The notes beneath the pieces were generated by a model. It did not search any database. It was not told the origin of the DNA and saw nothing but the letters and a program-made list of their open reading frames with translations. A stretch of 64,000 bases of DNA from Sphingobacteriia bacterium RIFOXYC2_FULL_35_18 (GTDB lineage Bacteria > Bacteroidota > Bacteroidia > Chitinophagales > Chitinophagaceae). Below, piece by piece: positions 54,220 through 63,367 of this stretch (the stretch's first letter is position 1; each line of letters opens with the position of its first letter). The translations under genes and the position numbers were made by a program. Location of the stretch: contig MIAG01000013.1 of NCBI GenBank assembly GCA_001829005.1, positions 36,093-100,092 of the forward strand, given 5' to 3'.

Positions 54220-54332
54220 CGAAATATAGCGTGAAATACACTACTGTATTCGTTTTAGATTGATAATCAACTATTAAAATCGGTAAACGGAGCCTGCCCC
54301 TGCCATTTTTAACTTAGGAAAGCCAAATATGG

Positions 54333-54340
54333 TATCTTTG
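54333..54340 (+). promoter_or_regulatory. -7 element (TATCTTTG) for the flippase-like gene
   Basis: An exact TAnnTTTG match ending four bases before the ATG at 54345, so the transcript is probably leaderless or nearly so. Confidence 0.55.
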
Positions 54341-54344
54341 AAAT

Positions 54345-55358
54345 ATGAGAAAAAAGTGGTTTTCTATACTTCAATACTTGTTTTTTCTAGGCTTAGGCCT
54401 GTTTTTAGTTTGGTGGAGTATGCAACAAATACCCCCAGAAAAGTGGGGAGATTTCAAAAAATCCCTCCAAAATGCCAATTATTGGTTATTGATCCCCGTT
54501 TTTTTAATTCTTACCGCTAGTCATTTCATACGATCATTAAGATGGAAAATCTTGATGAAACCCATGGGTTATAATCCCAGAACACCGAATGTGTTTTTTG
54601 CAGTAATGGTTGGATATTTAGCCAATTTAGCTGTTCCCAGATTGGGAGAATTGCTTAAATGTACCCTTTTAGCCAAATACGAAAAAGTGCCTGCAGACAA
54701 ATTAGTGGGGACCATACTAGTAGAAAGGGCATTTGATGTGATTTCGCTTGGATTGGTTTTTGTAATTGCCTTAATCAGTCAATTTGATGTAGTGGGAGAA
54801 TATGCTGGTCAGCTATTAAGGCCTTTATTTAAAACGGATCAAGCTGCTATCCCCTTTTTCAAAATCGGTATCATTGTATTTATATTGCTATTTATTTTAA
54901 TAGGAACTATTGTCATCATTAAAAAATTACCCCATAATAAGATTGTATCAGTTTTTAGCAAAATTATTGCAGGGGTTTGGGAAGGCTTGAGTAGCATCAG
55001 ACAATTAGAACAAAAAGGCTTATTTATTATTTACAGCGTGCTCATCTGGGGGCTTTATATTTTAGGCACCTGGATTGGACTCTATGCAACTGCAGGCACC
55101 AGCAATTTGGGCATAGCAGCCGCTGTTTCTGCACTTGCCTTTGGCAGCATCGGAATGATTATTACCCCAGGTGGAATTGGTGCTTATGCCTACTTTATTG
55201 CGAAAGTTTTAGAGAAGAATGGGGTTGGATTTGAATTGGGTTTTGCCAACGGAACCCTACAGTGGTTTGCTCAATTCATCATTGTATTAATTGTTGGCTT
55301 CATCAGCTTGGGGCTACTTCCTTGGTTCAATAAAAAAACAACACATGAAAGCAACTAA
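54345..55358 (+). CDS. Lysylphosphatidylglycerol synthase transmembrane-domain (YbhN/flippase-like) protein
   Basis: The 337-residue polytopic protein begins MRKKWFSILQYLFFLGLGLFLVWWSM and carries the family segment ANYWLLIPVFLILTASHFIRSLRWKILM, then NLAVPRLGELLKC and FGSIGMIITPGGIGAYAYFIAKV. These are the hallmarks of the UPF0104 / LPG-synthase transmembrane domain. The soluble aminoacyltransferase domain of MprF is absent, so a lipid or glycan flippase role is only inferred. The next gene, rfaE2, overlaps its end by 14 bases. Confidence 0.86.
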   Translation: MRKKWFSILQYLFFLGLGLFLVWWSMQQIPPEKWGDFKKSLQNANYWLLIPVFLILTASHFIRSLRWKILMKPMGYNPRTPNVFFAVMVGYLANLAVPRLGELLKCTLLAKYEKVPADKLVGTILVERAFDVISLGLVFVIALISQFDVVGEYAGQLLRPLFKTDQAAIPFFKIGIIVFILLFILIGTIVIIKKLPHNKIVSVFSKIIAGVWEGLSSIRQLEQKGLFIIYSVLIWGLYILGTWIGLYATAGTSNLGIAAAVSALAFGSIGMIITPGGIGAYAYFIAKVLEKNGVGFELGFANGTLQWFAQFIIVLIVGFISLGLLPWFNKKTTHESN

Positions 55359-55842
55359 CGCAATATCTAATAAAATATTTACCCTCGAAAACTTAAAAAA
55401 GCAAGTAGCAGCATGGCGGGTAAACAATAAGAAGATTGCATTTAGCAATGGCTGTTTTGATATTCTGCATGAGGGGCATATTTTCTCTTTAAACCAAGCT
55501 GCATCAGAAGCAGATATTTTAATTATTGGTGTCAATAGCGACGATAGTGTAAAGAGGTTAAAAGGCCCAGAACGTCCAATTAATAATCAAAAAAGCAGAA
55601 GCATTATGCTCAGCAATTTAGCGGTGGTTGATGCGGTGGTAGTTTTTGAAGAAGACACCCCTTTAGCATTAATTCAAGAACTGCTTCCCGATGTAATAGT
55701 AAAAGGGGGAGACTATACCATTGATCAAATTGTAGGTTCAAAAGAAGTCATTGCCAATGGAGGGAGAGTAGTCATTAACCCAATTGTGGAAGGCTTCTCT
55801 ACTACAGGCATCATAGCGCATATTAAAAAGTCTTACTCGTAG
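55345..55842 (+). CDS. rfaE2: D-glycero-beta-D-manno-heptose 1-phosphate adenylyltransferase
   Basis: RfaE2/HldE C-terminal domain activates heptose-1-phosphate with ATP for LPS core. The 165-residue protein shows the nucleotidyltransferase motif FSNGCFDILHEGHIFSL (GxFDxxHxGH) and NSDDSVKRLKGPERPIN, and ends in EGFSTTGII with the ISSTxI-like motif. ATG 55345 (MKATNAIS) is preferred to the frame from 55291, which lies entirely in the previous gene. The kinase domain RfaE1 is not fused and not nearby. Confidence 0.9.
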   Translation: MKATNAISNKIFTLENLKKQVAAWRVNNKKIAFSNGCFDILHEGHIFSLNQAASEADILIIGVNSDDSVKRLKGPERPINNQKSRSIMLSNLAVVDAVVVFEEDTPLALIQELLPDVIVKGGDYTIDQIVGSKEVIANGGRVVINPIVEGFSTTGIIAHIKKSYS

Positions 55843-55883
55843 TTTGTAGCAAAGACTTAACACAAGGTTTTTATTGTATAAAG

Positions 55884-55891
55884 TATATTTG
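55884..55891 (+). promoter_or_regulatory. -7 element (TATATTTG) for ppk1
   Basis: An exact TAnnTTTG match ending three bases before the preferred ppk1 ATG at 55895, another near-leaderless arrangement. Confidence 0.5.
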
Positions 55892-55894
55892 ACC

Positions 55895-57988
55895 ATGTCA
55901 AAAAATCATTTAATTCAGAGGGATATAAGTTGGCTCAGTTTTAATGCACGCGTATTGCAGGAAGCCAACGATTCCACAGTTCCCTTGAGAGAACGTATTC
56001 GATTCTTAGGAATATTTTCAAATAATACAGACGAGTTTTTTAGGGTTCGGGTAGCTACCTTAAAACGCATGATTGAGTTTTCCGAAAAAAGAAAGAAACT
56101 CAATATGTATATGGAAGAAGATCCACAAAAAATTCTAGACCAAATACAAATGACCGTTTTGCAACAACAAAATGAGTTCAATCGCATTTGGGATGGTATT
56201 CAAAAAGAATTAAAGAAAGAAAAAATTACCCTTGTTACTGAAACGCAACTAACTAAAACGCAACAGCAATTTGTAAGAAAATTTTTTGACGAAGAAGTAC
56301 GCTCGAATATTATTCCTTTGATGATAGAAACCCTACCGCAGCTTCCTTACTTAAGAGATAAGAGTATTTTTTTAGGGGTTGTCATGCGCAAAAAGAATTC
56401 TGCTTATCAACAAAAATATGCGCTAATAGAAATTCCCACCAAAGCTGTTGGAAGATTCATTCAATTACCTTCTAGAAAAGAAGAGAAAAACATTATTTTA
56501 TTAGAAGACGTCATACGATTTAACCTCCCTGTTATCTTCTCCTATTTTGGCTATGATATTTTTGAAGCGCATGTATTTAAAGTAACTAAAGACGCTGAGA
56601 TAGATTTAGACAACGACATTAGTACCAGCTTTGCAGAAAAAATTGAGAAAGGAATAAAAAGCAGAAGAAAGGGTAAACCAGTCAGATTTGTTTACGACAA
56701 AGAAATGGACCCAGGATTATTAGAGTATTTAATCAGAAGACTTAGCCTAAATAGGAAAAGCAATATTATTCCTGGCGCCCGAATCCACAACTTTAGGCAT
56801 TTTATGGATTTCCCAGATATACTCAATAATAAGAGTACCCGTAGGGCTTCTTTTATTCCTAAATCTTTACAAACTTCTTTAAGGGTTACCGATATTATTT
56901 TGAAGCAAGACGTAATGCTTCATTTTCCTTACCATGCTTTTGACCCCATTATCGATTTGCTAAGAGAAGCAGCGATGGATCCGGAAGTACTATCCATTAA
57001 AATTACAGCTTACCGTTTGGCATCAAACTCAAAAGTCATCAATGCATTAATAAATGCTGCACGAAATGGGAAACAGGTGGTGGTCATGTTAGAACTTAAA
57101 GCCCGATTTGATGAAGAAGCCAATTTAGAATGGAAAAAAATATTGGAAGAAGAAGGAGTTAAAGTTTTATTAGGAGTTCCAAAAATGAAAATTCATGCAA
57201 AGCTTTGCGTAATTAATAAAAAAAGAGGAACAAGATCTACCCACTATGGGTTTGTAAGCACCGGCAACTTGAATGAAAAAACCGCGAAAGTATATGGTGA
57301 CCACTGCTTACTTACATCTAATAGAAATATCATGAACGACATCAATAAGATGTTTAGATATTTAGAAAACTGGAAAGCTGGACCATTACTTTTAAAGTCT
57401 TGCAAAACCTTAATGGTTTGCCCAACCAATATGCGCAATGAATTATATGCACTTATTGACTCAGAAATTAAACACGCAAAAGCAGGCAAACCAGCTGGAA
57501 TAATTTTAAAAGTGAATTCGTTGAGTGATGCAAGCCTGATTGATAAATTATATGCTGCAGGTGCTGCAGGGGTTAAAATTGAAATGATTGTTAGGGGTAT
57601 ATTTTGTGCGGAGATTGATCGAAAGAAATTTAAACAGCCTGTTAAAGCCATCAGCATTGTAGATGAATATCTAGAACATTCCAGGGTAATGATTTTTCAT
57701 AATCTAGGAAAAGAAAAAGTGTATATATCTAGTGCAGACTGGATGGTAAGAAACTTGAATCACCGCGTAGAAGCGGCGGTTCCAATTACAGACCCTATCA
57801 TCAAACAGGAATTGATTGATATTATCCACATTCAGTTAAGAGACAATGTAAAGGCCAGAATTCTGAACAGTGAATTAGCCAACAACTATGTACCTTTCGT
57901 AGGAAAAAAGAAAATTAGGTCACAAATTGAGACCTATCATTACTTGTTCAGAAAAAACAATACCACCAGTGAGGCTAGCAGCAATTGA
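55895..57988 (+). CDS. ppk1: Polyphosphate kinase 1
   Basis: Ppk1 makes inorganic polyphosphate from ATP at the membrane or in the cytosol. The 697-residue protein begins MSKNHLIQRDISWLSFNARVLQEAND, the PPK N domain. The catalytic His is about H434 in KMKIHAKLCVI (phospholipase-D-like fold). Also seen are the segment GFVSTGNLNEKTAKVYGDHCLLT and a second HxK-like region near YLEHSRVMIFHN. The frame from 55874 adds seven residues over the promoter element; ATG 55895 is chosen. It overlaps ppx at its 3' end. Confidence 0.94.
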   Translation: MSKNHLIQRDISWLSFNARVLQEANDSTVPLRERIRFLGIFSNNTDEFFRVRVATLKRMIEFSEKRKKLNMYMEEDPQKILDQIQMTVLQQQNEFNRIWDGIQKELKKEKITLVTETQLTKTQQQFVRKFFDEEVRSNIIPLMIETLPQLPYLRDKSIFLGVVMRKKNSAYQQKYALIEIPTKAVGRFIQLPSRKEEKNIILLEDVIRFNLPVIFSYFGYDIFEAHVFKVTKDAEIDLDNDISTSFAEKIEKGIKSRRKGKPVRFVYDKEMDPGLLEYLIRRLSLNRKSNIIPGARIHNFRHFMDFPDILNNKSTRRASFIPKSLQTSLRVTDIILKQDVMLHFPYHAFDPIIDLLREAAMDPEVLSIKITAYRLASNSKVINALINAARNGKQVVVMLELKARFDEEANLEWKKILEEEGVKVLLGVPKMKIHAKLCVINKKRGTRSTHYGFVSTGNLNEKTAKVYGDHCLLTSNRNIMNDINKMFRYLENWKAGPLLLKSCKTLMVCPTNMRNELYALIDSEIKHAKAGKPAGIILKVNSLSDASLIDKLYAAGAAGVKIEMIVRGIFCAEIDRKKFKQPVKAISIVDEYLEHSRVMIFHNLGKEKVYISSADWMVRNLNHRVEAAVPITDPIIKQELIDIIHIQLRDNVKARILNSELANNYVPFVGKKKIRSQIETYHYLFRKNNTTSEASSN

Positions 57989-58850
57989 TATAGGAAGTAA
58001 CGCAGCAAGATTATTGATTGTTGAAGTAAGCAATGATAAAAATGGAAAACCGCAGTTCAATAAACTGAATTTGGTTCGGGTTCCATTACGGTTAGGCTTT
58101 GATGTATTTGCCAATGGAGAAATCTCCAAGGAGAAAAGGGGAATGATTCTTCAAACTATGAAAGCCTATAGTCATTTATTGAATGCTTATAATGTAAAAG
58201 AAGTGATTGCATGTGCCACAAGTGCTATGAGGGACGCTTCTAATTCTGCAGATATTATCAGGAAGGTAAAACTAGAAACTGGATTAGGAATCGAAATCAT
58301 CAGTGGTGATTTAGAAGCTTCAATAATATATGAAAACCATATAGCTGAAAATATGGATGTAGCCAATAGCTATATGTATATTGATGTTGGTGGTGGTAGC
58401 ACCGAGCTCACTTTTTTTACAGATGGCAAATTAACTTTTAAACGTTCATTTAATATTGGAACCATCCGACTTTTAAAAGATATGGTAAACGATTATAAAT
58501 GGAATGAAATGAAAGACTATATAAAATCGGCCACCAAGGGTTACAAGAAAATTATTGCCATTGGAACTGGAGGAAATATCAATAAAGTTTTTTCATTGAG
58601 CAAGAAAAAAGATGGGAAACCACTAAGTCTAGACTTACTAAAAGATTATTATAAAGAGATTTCCAACTTCTCTTTAGAGGATCGTATCAATATTTATAAA
58701 CTTAGAAACGACCGTGCAGACGTTATTGTTCCTGCTTTACAAATTTATATTAATGTGATGCGTTGGGCTGATGCCGATGAGATTTATGTTCCTAAAATTG
58801 GGCTTGCCGACGGTTTAGTTCAACATTTATACGCTGAAATTCACCGATGA
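57969..58850 (+). CDS. ppx: Exopolyphosphatase / Ppx-GppA phosphatase
   Basis: The 293-residue protein starts RLAAIDIGSNAARLLIVEV, the ASKHA phosphate-1 motif, and contains CATSAMRDASNSADI, ISGDLEASIIYE, YIDVGGGSTELTFF and IGTGGNINK. It breaks down polyphosphate or pppGpp. No ATG precedes the motif; GTG 57969 gives MRLAAIDIG, and TTG 57927 would add 14 residues. Start GTG 57969 overlaps ppk1 by 20 bases, so synthesis of the opposing enzyme pair is coupled. It is shorter than E. coli Ppx (513), lacking the C-terminal HD-like part. Confidence 0.9.
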   Translation: MRLAAIDIGSNAARLLIVEVSNDKNGKPQFNKLNLVRVPLRLGFDVFANGEISKEKRGMILQTMKAYSHLLNAYNVKEVIACATSAMRDASNSADIIRKVKLETGLGIEIISGDLEASIIYENHIAENMDVANSYMYIDVGGGSTELTFFTDGKLTFKRSFNIGTIRLLKDMVNDYKWNEMKDYIKSATKGYKKIIAIGTGGNINKVFSLSKKKDGKPLSLDLLKDYYKEISNFSLEDRINIYKLRNDRADVIVPALQIYINVMRWADADEIYVPKIGLADGLVQHLYAEIHR

Positions 58851-58930
58851 TAAGCCTATTTTCGGCCCATTTTTGATTAAATAAAGCCCATACACCCTAC
58901 ATTTGGATATACCTATAGGTACCAAACAAT

Positions 58931-60022
58931 ATGATTAAAACCATTTCAGACAAAAACAGGACCATACAATATGTAGCACATTTGGCTGCCTGGCTTTGCT
59001 TTTTCTTTCTCCCATACCTAGTATTTTTTCCCAGACTAAGAGATTTTAGTATGAGCAATCATATGCTCACCGTAATTGTACTGAATAATATTATGCTCAT
59101 GGTGTTCTATTATTTAAATACCATGGTATTAATACCCAAACTATTGATCAAAGAAAAATGGGTTTTATATATTCTTAGTTTGGTAGGTTGTTTACTTTTC
59201 TTTCTTTATGTGCCACGTACATTGGCGATGATGATTTATCCTCCAGAAATTCCACTAAATGTAACTGAGAACACTAGAGGCATTAATAGGAGTACTAGAA
59301 TTGGAAGAATAAGAAGAAGACCTTACGCTGATTTTTTTAATACCGTTTTATTTTTACTAGTAATCACATTTGGTGCATGCATAGAAGTAGTAAGACGTTG
59401 GCTACAAACAGAACAAAATAGAAAAGAAACAGAACATGAAAGAATTAACACCGAGCTCTCTTTCTTAAAATCGCAAGTAAACCCACATTTTTTCTTTAAT
59501 ACACTTAATAATATTTATTCATTAGCAATTGTAAAAAGTGATAAAACCGCCCATGCCGTTTTAAAGCTTTCTGCTATTATGCGGTATATACTTACTGAAA
59601 CAGAAAGAAACTTGGTGCCCCTAGAAAATGAAGTTGCTTTTATTCATAACTATATAGAATTACAACAAGTAAGATTAACAGATAAGGTTCAAGTAAATTT
59701 TAACATTGAAGGCAATACTGCTCCCCTATTGGTTGCCCCTCTAATTTTCATTCCATTTGTAGAGAATGCTTTTAAATATGGCGTTAGTACCAAAGAACAA
59801 AGCAGCATTGAAATCAACCTGAAGGTAACCGAGCATACTATCTATTTTTATGCTAAAAATCATATTGTTCATTCAGAAAACAATATGATGGAAAACACAG
59901 GTATTGGCATAAACAATGTAAAAAGGAGATTAGAATTATTATATCCAGAAAAGCACCAATTAAGCCACCTAACTGAAAATGGCTATTATATTGTTAACCT
60001 TGAAATTAATACCCTTTCATGA
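58931..60022 (+). CDS. LytS-type sensor histidine kinase
   Basis: The 363-residue kinase has four membrane segments in the first 160 residues (about 15-33, 42-66, 75-100 and 136-156). A linker and an His_kinase (LytS/YehU) domain follow, with phosphoacceptor H186 in LKSQVNPHFFFNTLNNIYSL. The ATPase part carries PLIFIPFVENAFKYG and GIGINNVKRRLELLY. No cytoplasmic sensor domain is seen. Its stop overlaps the response regulator start (ATGA), so both are co-translated. Confidence 0.93.
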   Translation: MIKTISDKNRTIQYVAHLAAWLCFFFLPYLVFFPRLRDFSMSNHMLTVIVLNNIMLMVFYYLNTMVLIPKLLIKEKWVLYILSLVGCLLFFLYVPRTLAMMIYPPEIPLNVTENTRGINRSTRIGRIRRRPYADFFNTVLFLLVITFGACIEVVRRWLQTEQNRKETEHERINTELSFLKSQVNPHFFFNTLNNIYSLAIVKSDKTAHAVLKLSAIMRYILTETERNLVPLENEVAFIHNYIELQQVRLTDKVQVNFNIEGNTAPLLVAPLIFIPFVENAFKYGVSTKEQSSIEINLKVTEHTIYFYAKNHIVHSENNMMENTGIGINNVKRRLELLYPEKHQLSHLTENGYYIVNLEINTLS

Positions 60023-60717
60023 TTAAATGTATAGCCATAGATGATGAGCCTTTAGCGTTAGAAGTTGTAAAAGAATATTGCAGTAAAATATCATTTCTAT
60101 CATTAGAAAAAACTTTTACAGACACCGATGAAGCGAGATTGTATTTACAGCAGAATAAAGTTGATGTTTTATTTTTAGATATTCAAATGCCTGATATCAA
60201 TGGGCTTCAGTTTTATAAAAGTTTATCTGTTAAGCCAATTGTTATTTTCACAACTGCATACAAAGATTTTGCAGTAGAAGGATTTTCTGTAGATGCAGTG
60301 GATTACCTGTTGAAACCGTTTGAGTACGACCGTTTTTTAAAAGCCTGCTATAAAGCAAAAGAGTATTTAGAATTTTTAAGCTCGCAAGAACTTCAGCTCA
60401 ATTCTATTTTCGTAAAAGTGAATTACGAAATAATGAAAATCAATTTAAAAGATATTGAGTTAATTGAAGCATTAGACGACTATATTAAAATTTATATTAA
60501 GCCCTCCCCTGTTTTAACCTTAATGACTTTAAAAAGCATCAGCGATAAACTACCAGCTAGGGATTTTTTAAGGGTACATCGATCATTTATTGTTCCTATT
60601 CATAAAATAGAAAAATTCAGTAAATCTAAAATTTGGATTTCTGGGAAGGAAGTGCCCATTGGTAGTAGTTATAATAATGTTTATGAGCAACTTTTATCGG
60701 TTTCAAAACTTGGCTAA
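60019..60717 (+). CDS. LytTR family response regulator
   Basis: The 232-residue regulator has a receiver domain with D8, D9, phosphoacceptor D54 in VLFLDIQMPDING, T78-region FTTAYKDF and K99 in YLLKP. A LytTR DNA-binding domain follows, with VKVNYEIMKINLKDIELIEAL and FLRVHRSFIVPIHKIEKF. It forms a two-gene operon with the LytS-type kinase. The target promoters are not evident in the window; direct repeats typical of LytTR sites were not found nearby. Confidence 0.94.
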   Translation: MIKCIAIDDEPLALEVVKEYCSKISFLSLEKTFTDTDEARLYLQQNKVDVLFLDIQMPDINGLQFYKSLSVKPIVIFTTAYKDFAVEGFSVDAVDYLLKPFEYDRFLKACYKAKEYLEFLSSQELQLNSIFVKVNYEIMKINLKDIELIEALDDYIKIYIKPSPVLTLMTLKSISDKLPARDFLRVHRSFIVPIHKIEKFSKSKIWISGKEVPIGSSYNNVYEQLLSVSKLG

Positions 60718-60742
60718 TACACTTCAATTACAATTTAGGATG

Positions 60743-60750
60743 TAACTTTG
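60743..60750 (+). promoter_or_regulatory. -7 element (TAACTTTG) for the aldehyde dehydrogenase
   Basis: An exact TAnnTTTG match 17 bases before the ATG at 60768, in the 50-base gap after the LytTR regulator gene. Confidence 0.55.
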
Positions 60751-60767
60751 CAGCAAAATAACATATC

Positions 60768-62291
60768 ATGGAATTTTTGCAGCAGTTGGGTTTACAACAA
60801 CATAACCAAGGTGTTTCTTCAGGTACCATTTGGATTAATGCAACTGGAATGAATATTGAATCATTTTCACCAGTTGATGGTAAGAAAATTGGTTCTGTAA
60901 CGTCTGTTGATAAAAACAGTTATGAGTCGTTAATTCAAACGAGTTTAGCTGCTGCTAAATTATGGAGAAACTGGCCTGCTCCTAAAAGAGGAGAAATAGT
61001 GCGTCAAATTGGAGATGCTTTAAGAGCAAATAAAGAGCCCCTAGGTAAATTGGTGAGCTACGAAATGGGCAAAAGCTTGCAAGAAGGATATGGTGAAGTT
61101 CAGGAAATGATAGATATCTGTGATTTTGCAGTTGGTCTTTCACGTCAATTATATGGTTTAACCATGCATAGTGAACGTCCACAACATAGAATGTATGAAC
61201 AATGGCATCCATTGGGTATTGTGGGCATTATATCAGCTTTCAATTTTCCAGTTGCAGTATTCAGTTGGAATGCAGCTTTAGCTTGGATTTGCGGAAATAC
61301 AACTATTTGGAAGCCAAGTGAGAAAGCACCATTATGCGGAGTGGCCGTTCAAAATATTATTGCAAAAGTTTTTGCTGCAAACAATGTTCCTGAAGGTGTA
61401 AACTGCCTCATTCAAGGTGGTCGAGAAGTAGGTGAATGGTTAAGTAATGATACCAGAATTCCATTGATTTCAGCAACAGGTTCTACCAGAATGGGTAAAG
61501 CATTAAGTGCAGCAGTAGCAGCAAGATTAGGTAAAAGTATTTTAGAATTAGGTGGCAATAATGCCATTATTATTTCTAAGGATGCCGACTTAGATATGTC
61601 ATTAATTGGTTGTGTATTTGGAGCGGTGGGTACTGCAGGACAACGTTGTACCAGTACCAGAAGATTAATTATACACGAGTCTGTTTATGATGCATTTACA
61701 GCCAAACTAGTAAAAGCTTATGAGCAATTAAAAATTGGAGATCCGTTAGATGCCAATAATCATGTAGGCCCATTGATTGATCAAGATGCAGTGAACATGT
61801 ATTTACATGCTATAGAACAATGTAAAGCACAAGGTGGTCAATTTATAGTGGAAGGTGGAGTAGTTAATGGAGCTGGTTACGAAAGCGGTTGTTATGTAAA
61901 ACCATGTATTGCAGCAGTTACCAATGAATTGTCTATTGTTCAACACGAGACATTTGCCCCTATTTTATATGTAATGAAATACAGCCACTTAGAGGAAGCA
62001 ATTGCGATGCAAAACAATGTACCACAAGGATTGTCATCAGCTATCATGACTTTAAACATGAGAGAAGCAGAATTATTCCTTTCTGCAAATGGTAGCGATT
62101 GTGGTATTGCCAATGTGAATATAGGTACGAGTGGGGCAGAAATTGGAGGTGCATTTGGAGGTGAAAAAGAGACAGGTGGTGGTAGAGAAAGTGGAAGCGA
62201 TGCATGGAAAGCCTATATGCGCAGACAAACGAATACCATCAACTATGGTAATACACTTCCATTAGCGCAAGGAATAAAATTTGATTTTTAA
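60768..62291 (+). CDS. Aldehyde dehydrogenase, ALDH7 type (alpha-aminoadipic semialdehyde dehydrogenase-like)
   Basis: The 507-residue NAD(P)-dependent enzyme has the coenzyme lysine in NTTIWKPSEKAPL (K182), general-base E260 in LELGGNNAIII, and catalytic C294 in GTAGQRCTSTRRLI. The N-terminal segment and GGAFGGEKETGGGRESGSDAWK agree with ALDH7A1 and bacterial L-piperideine-6-carboxylate dehydrogenases, which oxidise alpha-aminoadipic semialdehyde in lysine catabolism. No other lysine-degradation gene is near. It is of full length and ends convergently with porQ. Confidence 0.93.
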   Translation: MEFLQQLGLQQHNQGVSSGTIWINATGMNIESFSPVDGKKIGSVTSVDKNSYESLIQTSLAAAKLWRNWPAPKRGEIVRQIGDALRANKEPLGKLVSYEMGKSLQEGYGEVQEMIDICDFAVGLSRQLYGLTMHSERPQHRMYEQWHPLGIVGIISAFNFPVAVFSWNAALAWICGNTTIWKPSEKAPLCGVAVQNIIAKVFAANNVPEGVNCLIQGGREVGEWLSNDTRIPLISATGSTRMGKALSAAVAARLGKSILELGGNNAIIISKDADLDMSLIGCVFGAVGTAGQRCTSTRRLIIHESVYDAFTAKLVKAYEQLKIGDPLDANNHVGPLIDQDAVNMYLHAIEQCKAQGGQFIVEGGVVNGAGYESGCYVKPCIAAVTNELSIVQHETFAPILYVMKYSHLEEAIAMQNNVPQGLSSAIMTLNMREAELFLSANGSDCGIANVNIGTSGAEIGGAFGGEKETGGGRESGSDAWKAYMRRQTNTINYGNTLPLAQGIKFDF

Positions 62292-62323
62292 GTAAATCAA
62301 CTCTTTATTAAAAAGATGGCTTC

Positions 62324-63349
62324 TTAAAGTGTACTCCCTGCAAAGTTGAAATTGAGGGTAAACTGATGAAATACTTTCTGCTGGTAAAAGCCTGTTGCAT
62401 AACGAATATGTAGTTTTTTATGCAGGAAGTCAGCACCAGCAGTAAGTCCATTCAATCCGCTTGTTGTATTGAATATATTCAGATCTTGTCTTCTTAAAAA
62501 ATTATACCCCAAGCTAATTTCAACTTTCTCATTCAAATAAATTTGAGTAGCAAAAACTAGGTGGGCAAATGTTTTCTGTAAAAATCCTGCAGTCCTTAAA
62601 TCTCCCTCCGATGCATTAAATGCTGTATCGTTATACAATATATTTAATCGATGCAAATTATGGGCCGTTAAAGAAAATTGAAGCGGGGCATTGGCCAATT
62701 TTTTACTTACACCTGCTTGCAAATCAAAAGGCAATTCTTCTTTGGCTGCACCACCGTAGGTACTTAATTGGGTACCCATATTTTTAATCGCAACCGATGC
62801 TTGAATTTGATTGACAGTATCAGAATAAGTTAGCCCAATATCAATGGCAATCCCAGAAGAACGATATAACCCATAATTACTCTGAATAAACTTGGCTGCT
62901 GCTCCTACATGAAAATAGTTATTGTACTGCTTACTCACCAAAAACTGAAGGGCAAAATCATTGGGCTTGAAAGTACCTAAGATAGATCCAGCTGCATCAG
63001 TCTGGGTAATATTACCATAGTGCAAATATTGCAATCCAACTCCCCAATTTATTTGATGTCGTTCCTGAAAAAAAGAGGCTACTGCACTATAATTACTGAT
63101 GCCCGCTAAAAATCCGTTAAAAGAAGTGGCTATTTGTTGGTTCATACTTTTTCTTAACAAAGCAGGATTACTTAAACCCATTGAAACATCATTGCTTTGA
63201 TTACTGATATTGATTCCCCCTAAAGCGGAAACTTGCGCAGAACCAGGTTGAGACAGAAAATTATAAACAGTATTGCCACCGAGTGTTTGTGCTAAAGACT
63301 CAGTGGCAACGAAAAAAAATAGGCTTATTACAAATTTTTTAATTGTCAT
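62324..63349 (-). CDS. porQ: Type IX secretion system protein PorQ
   Basis: The 341-residue protein has a signal peptide (MTIKKFVISLFFFVATESLAQ) and the PorQ N-terminal motif GGNTVYNFLSQPGSAQVSALGGINISN. This is followed by many alternating beta strands of an outer-membrane barrel of the PorP/PorV type, ending in FTLNFNFAGSTL. PorQ works with PorU/PorV/PorZ in cargo handling by the type IX secretion system. No other por gene is in the window, so the rest of the system is elsewhere, as usual in Bacteroidota. It follows the lon gene with an 18-base gap. Confidence 0.9.
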   Translation of the reverse strand: MTIKKFVISLFFFVATESLAQTLGGNTVYNFLSQPGSAQVSALGGINISNQSNDVSMGLSNPALLRKSMNQQIATSFNGFLAGISNYSAVASFFQERHQINWGVGLQYLHYGNITQTDAAGSILGTFKPNDFALQFLVSKQYNNYFHVGAAAKFIQSNYGLYRSSGIAIDIGLTYSDTVNQIQASVAIKNMGTQLSTYGGAAKEELPFDLQAGVSKKLANAPLQFSLTAHNLHRLNILYNDTAFNASEGDLRTAGFLQKTFAHLVFATQIYLNEKVEISLGYNFLRRQDLNIFNTTSGLNGLTAGADFLHKKLHIRYATGFYQQKVFHQFTLNFNFAGSTL

Positions 63350-63367
63350 TCCATATTAAAACTACAA

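Noticed and set aside
54260..54270. TTGATAATCAA palindrome considered as a second FNR site.
   Set aside because: The half sites are separated by one base instead of four, and it lies between unrelated divergent genes.
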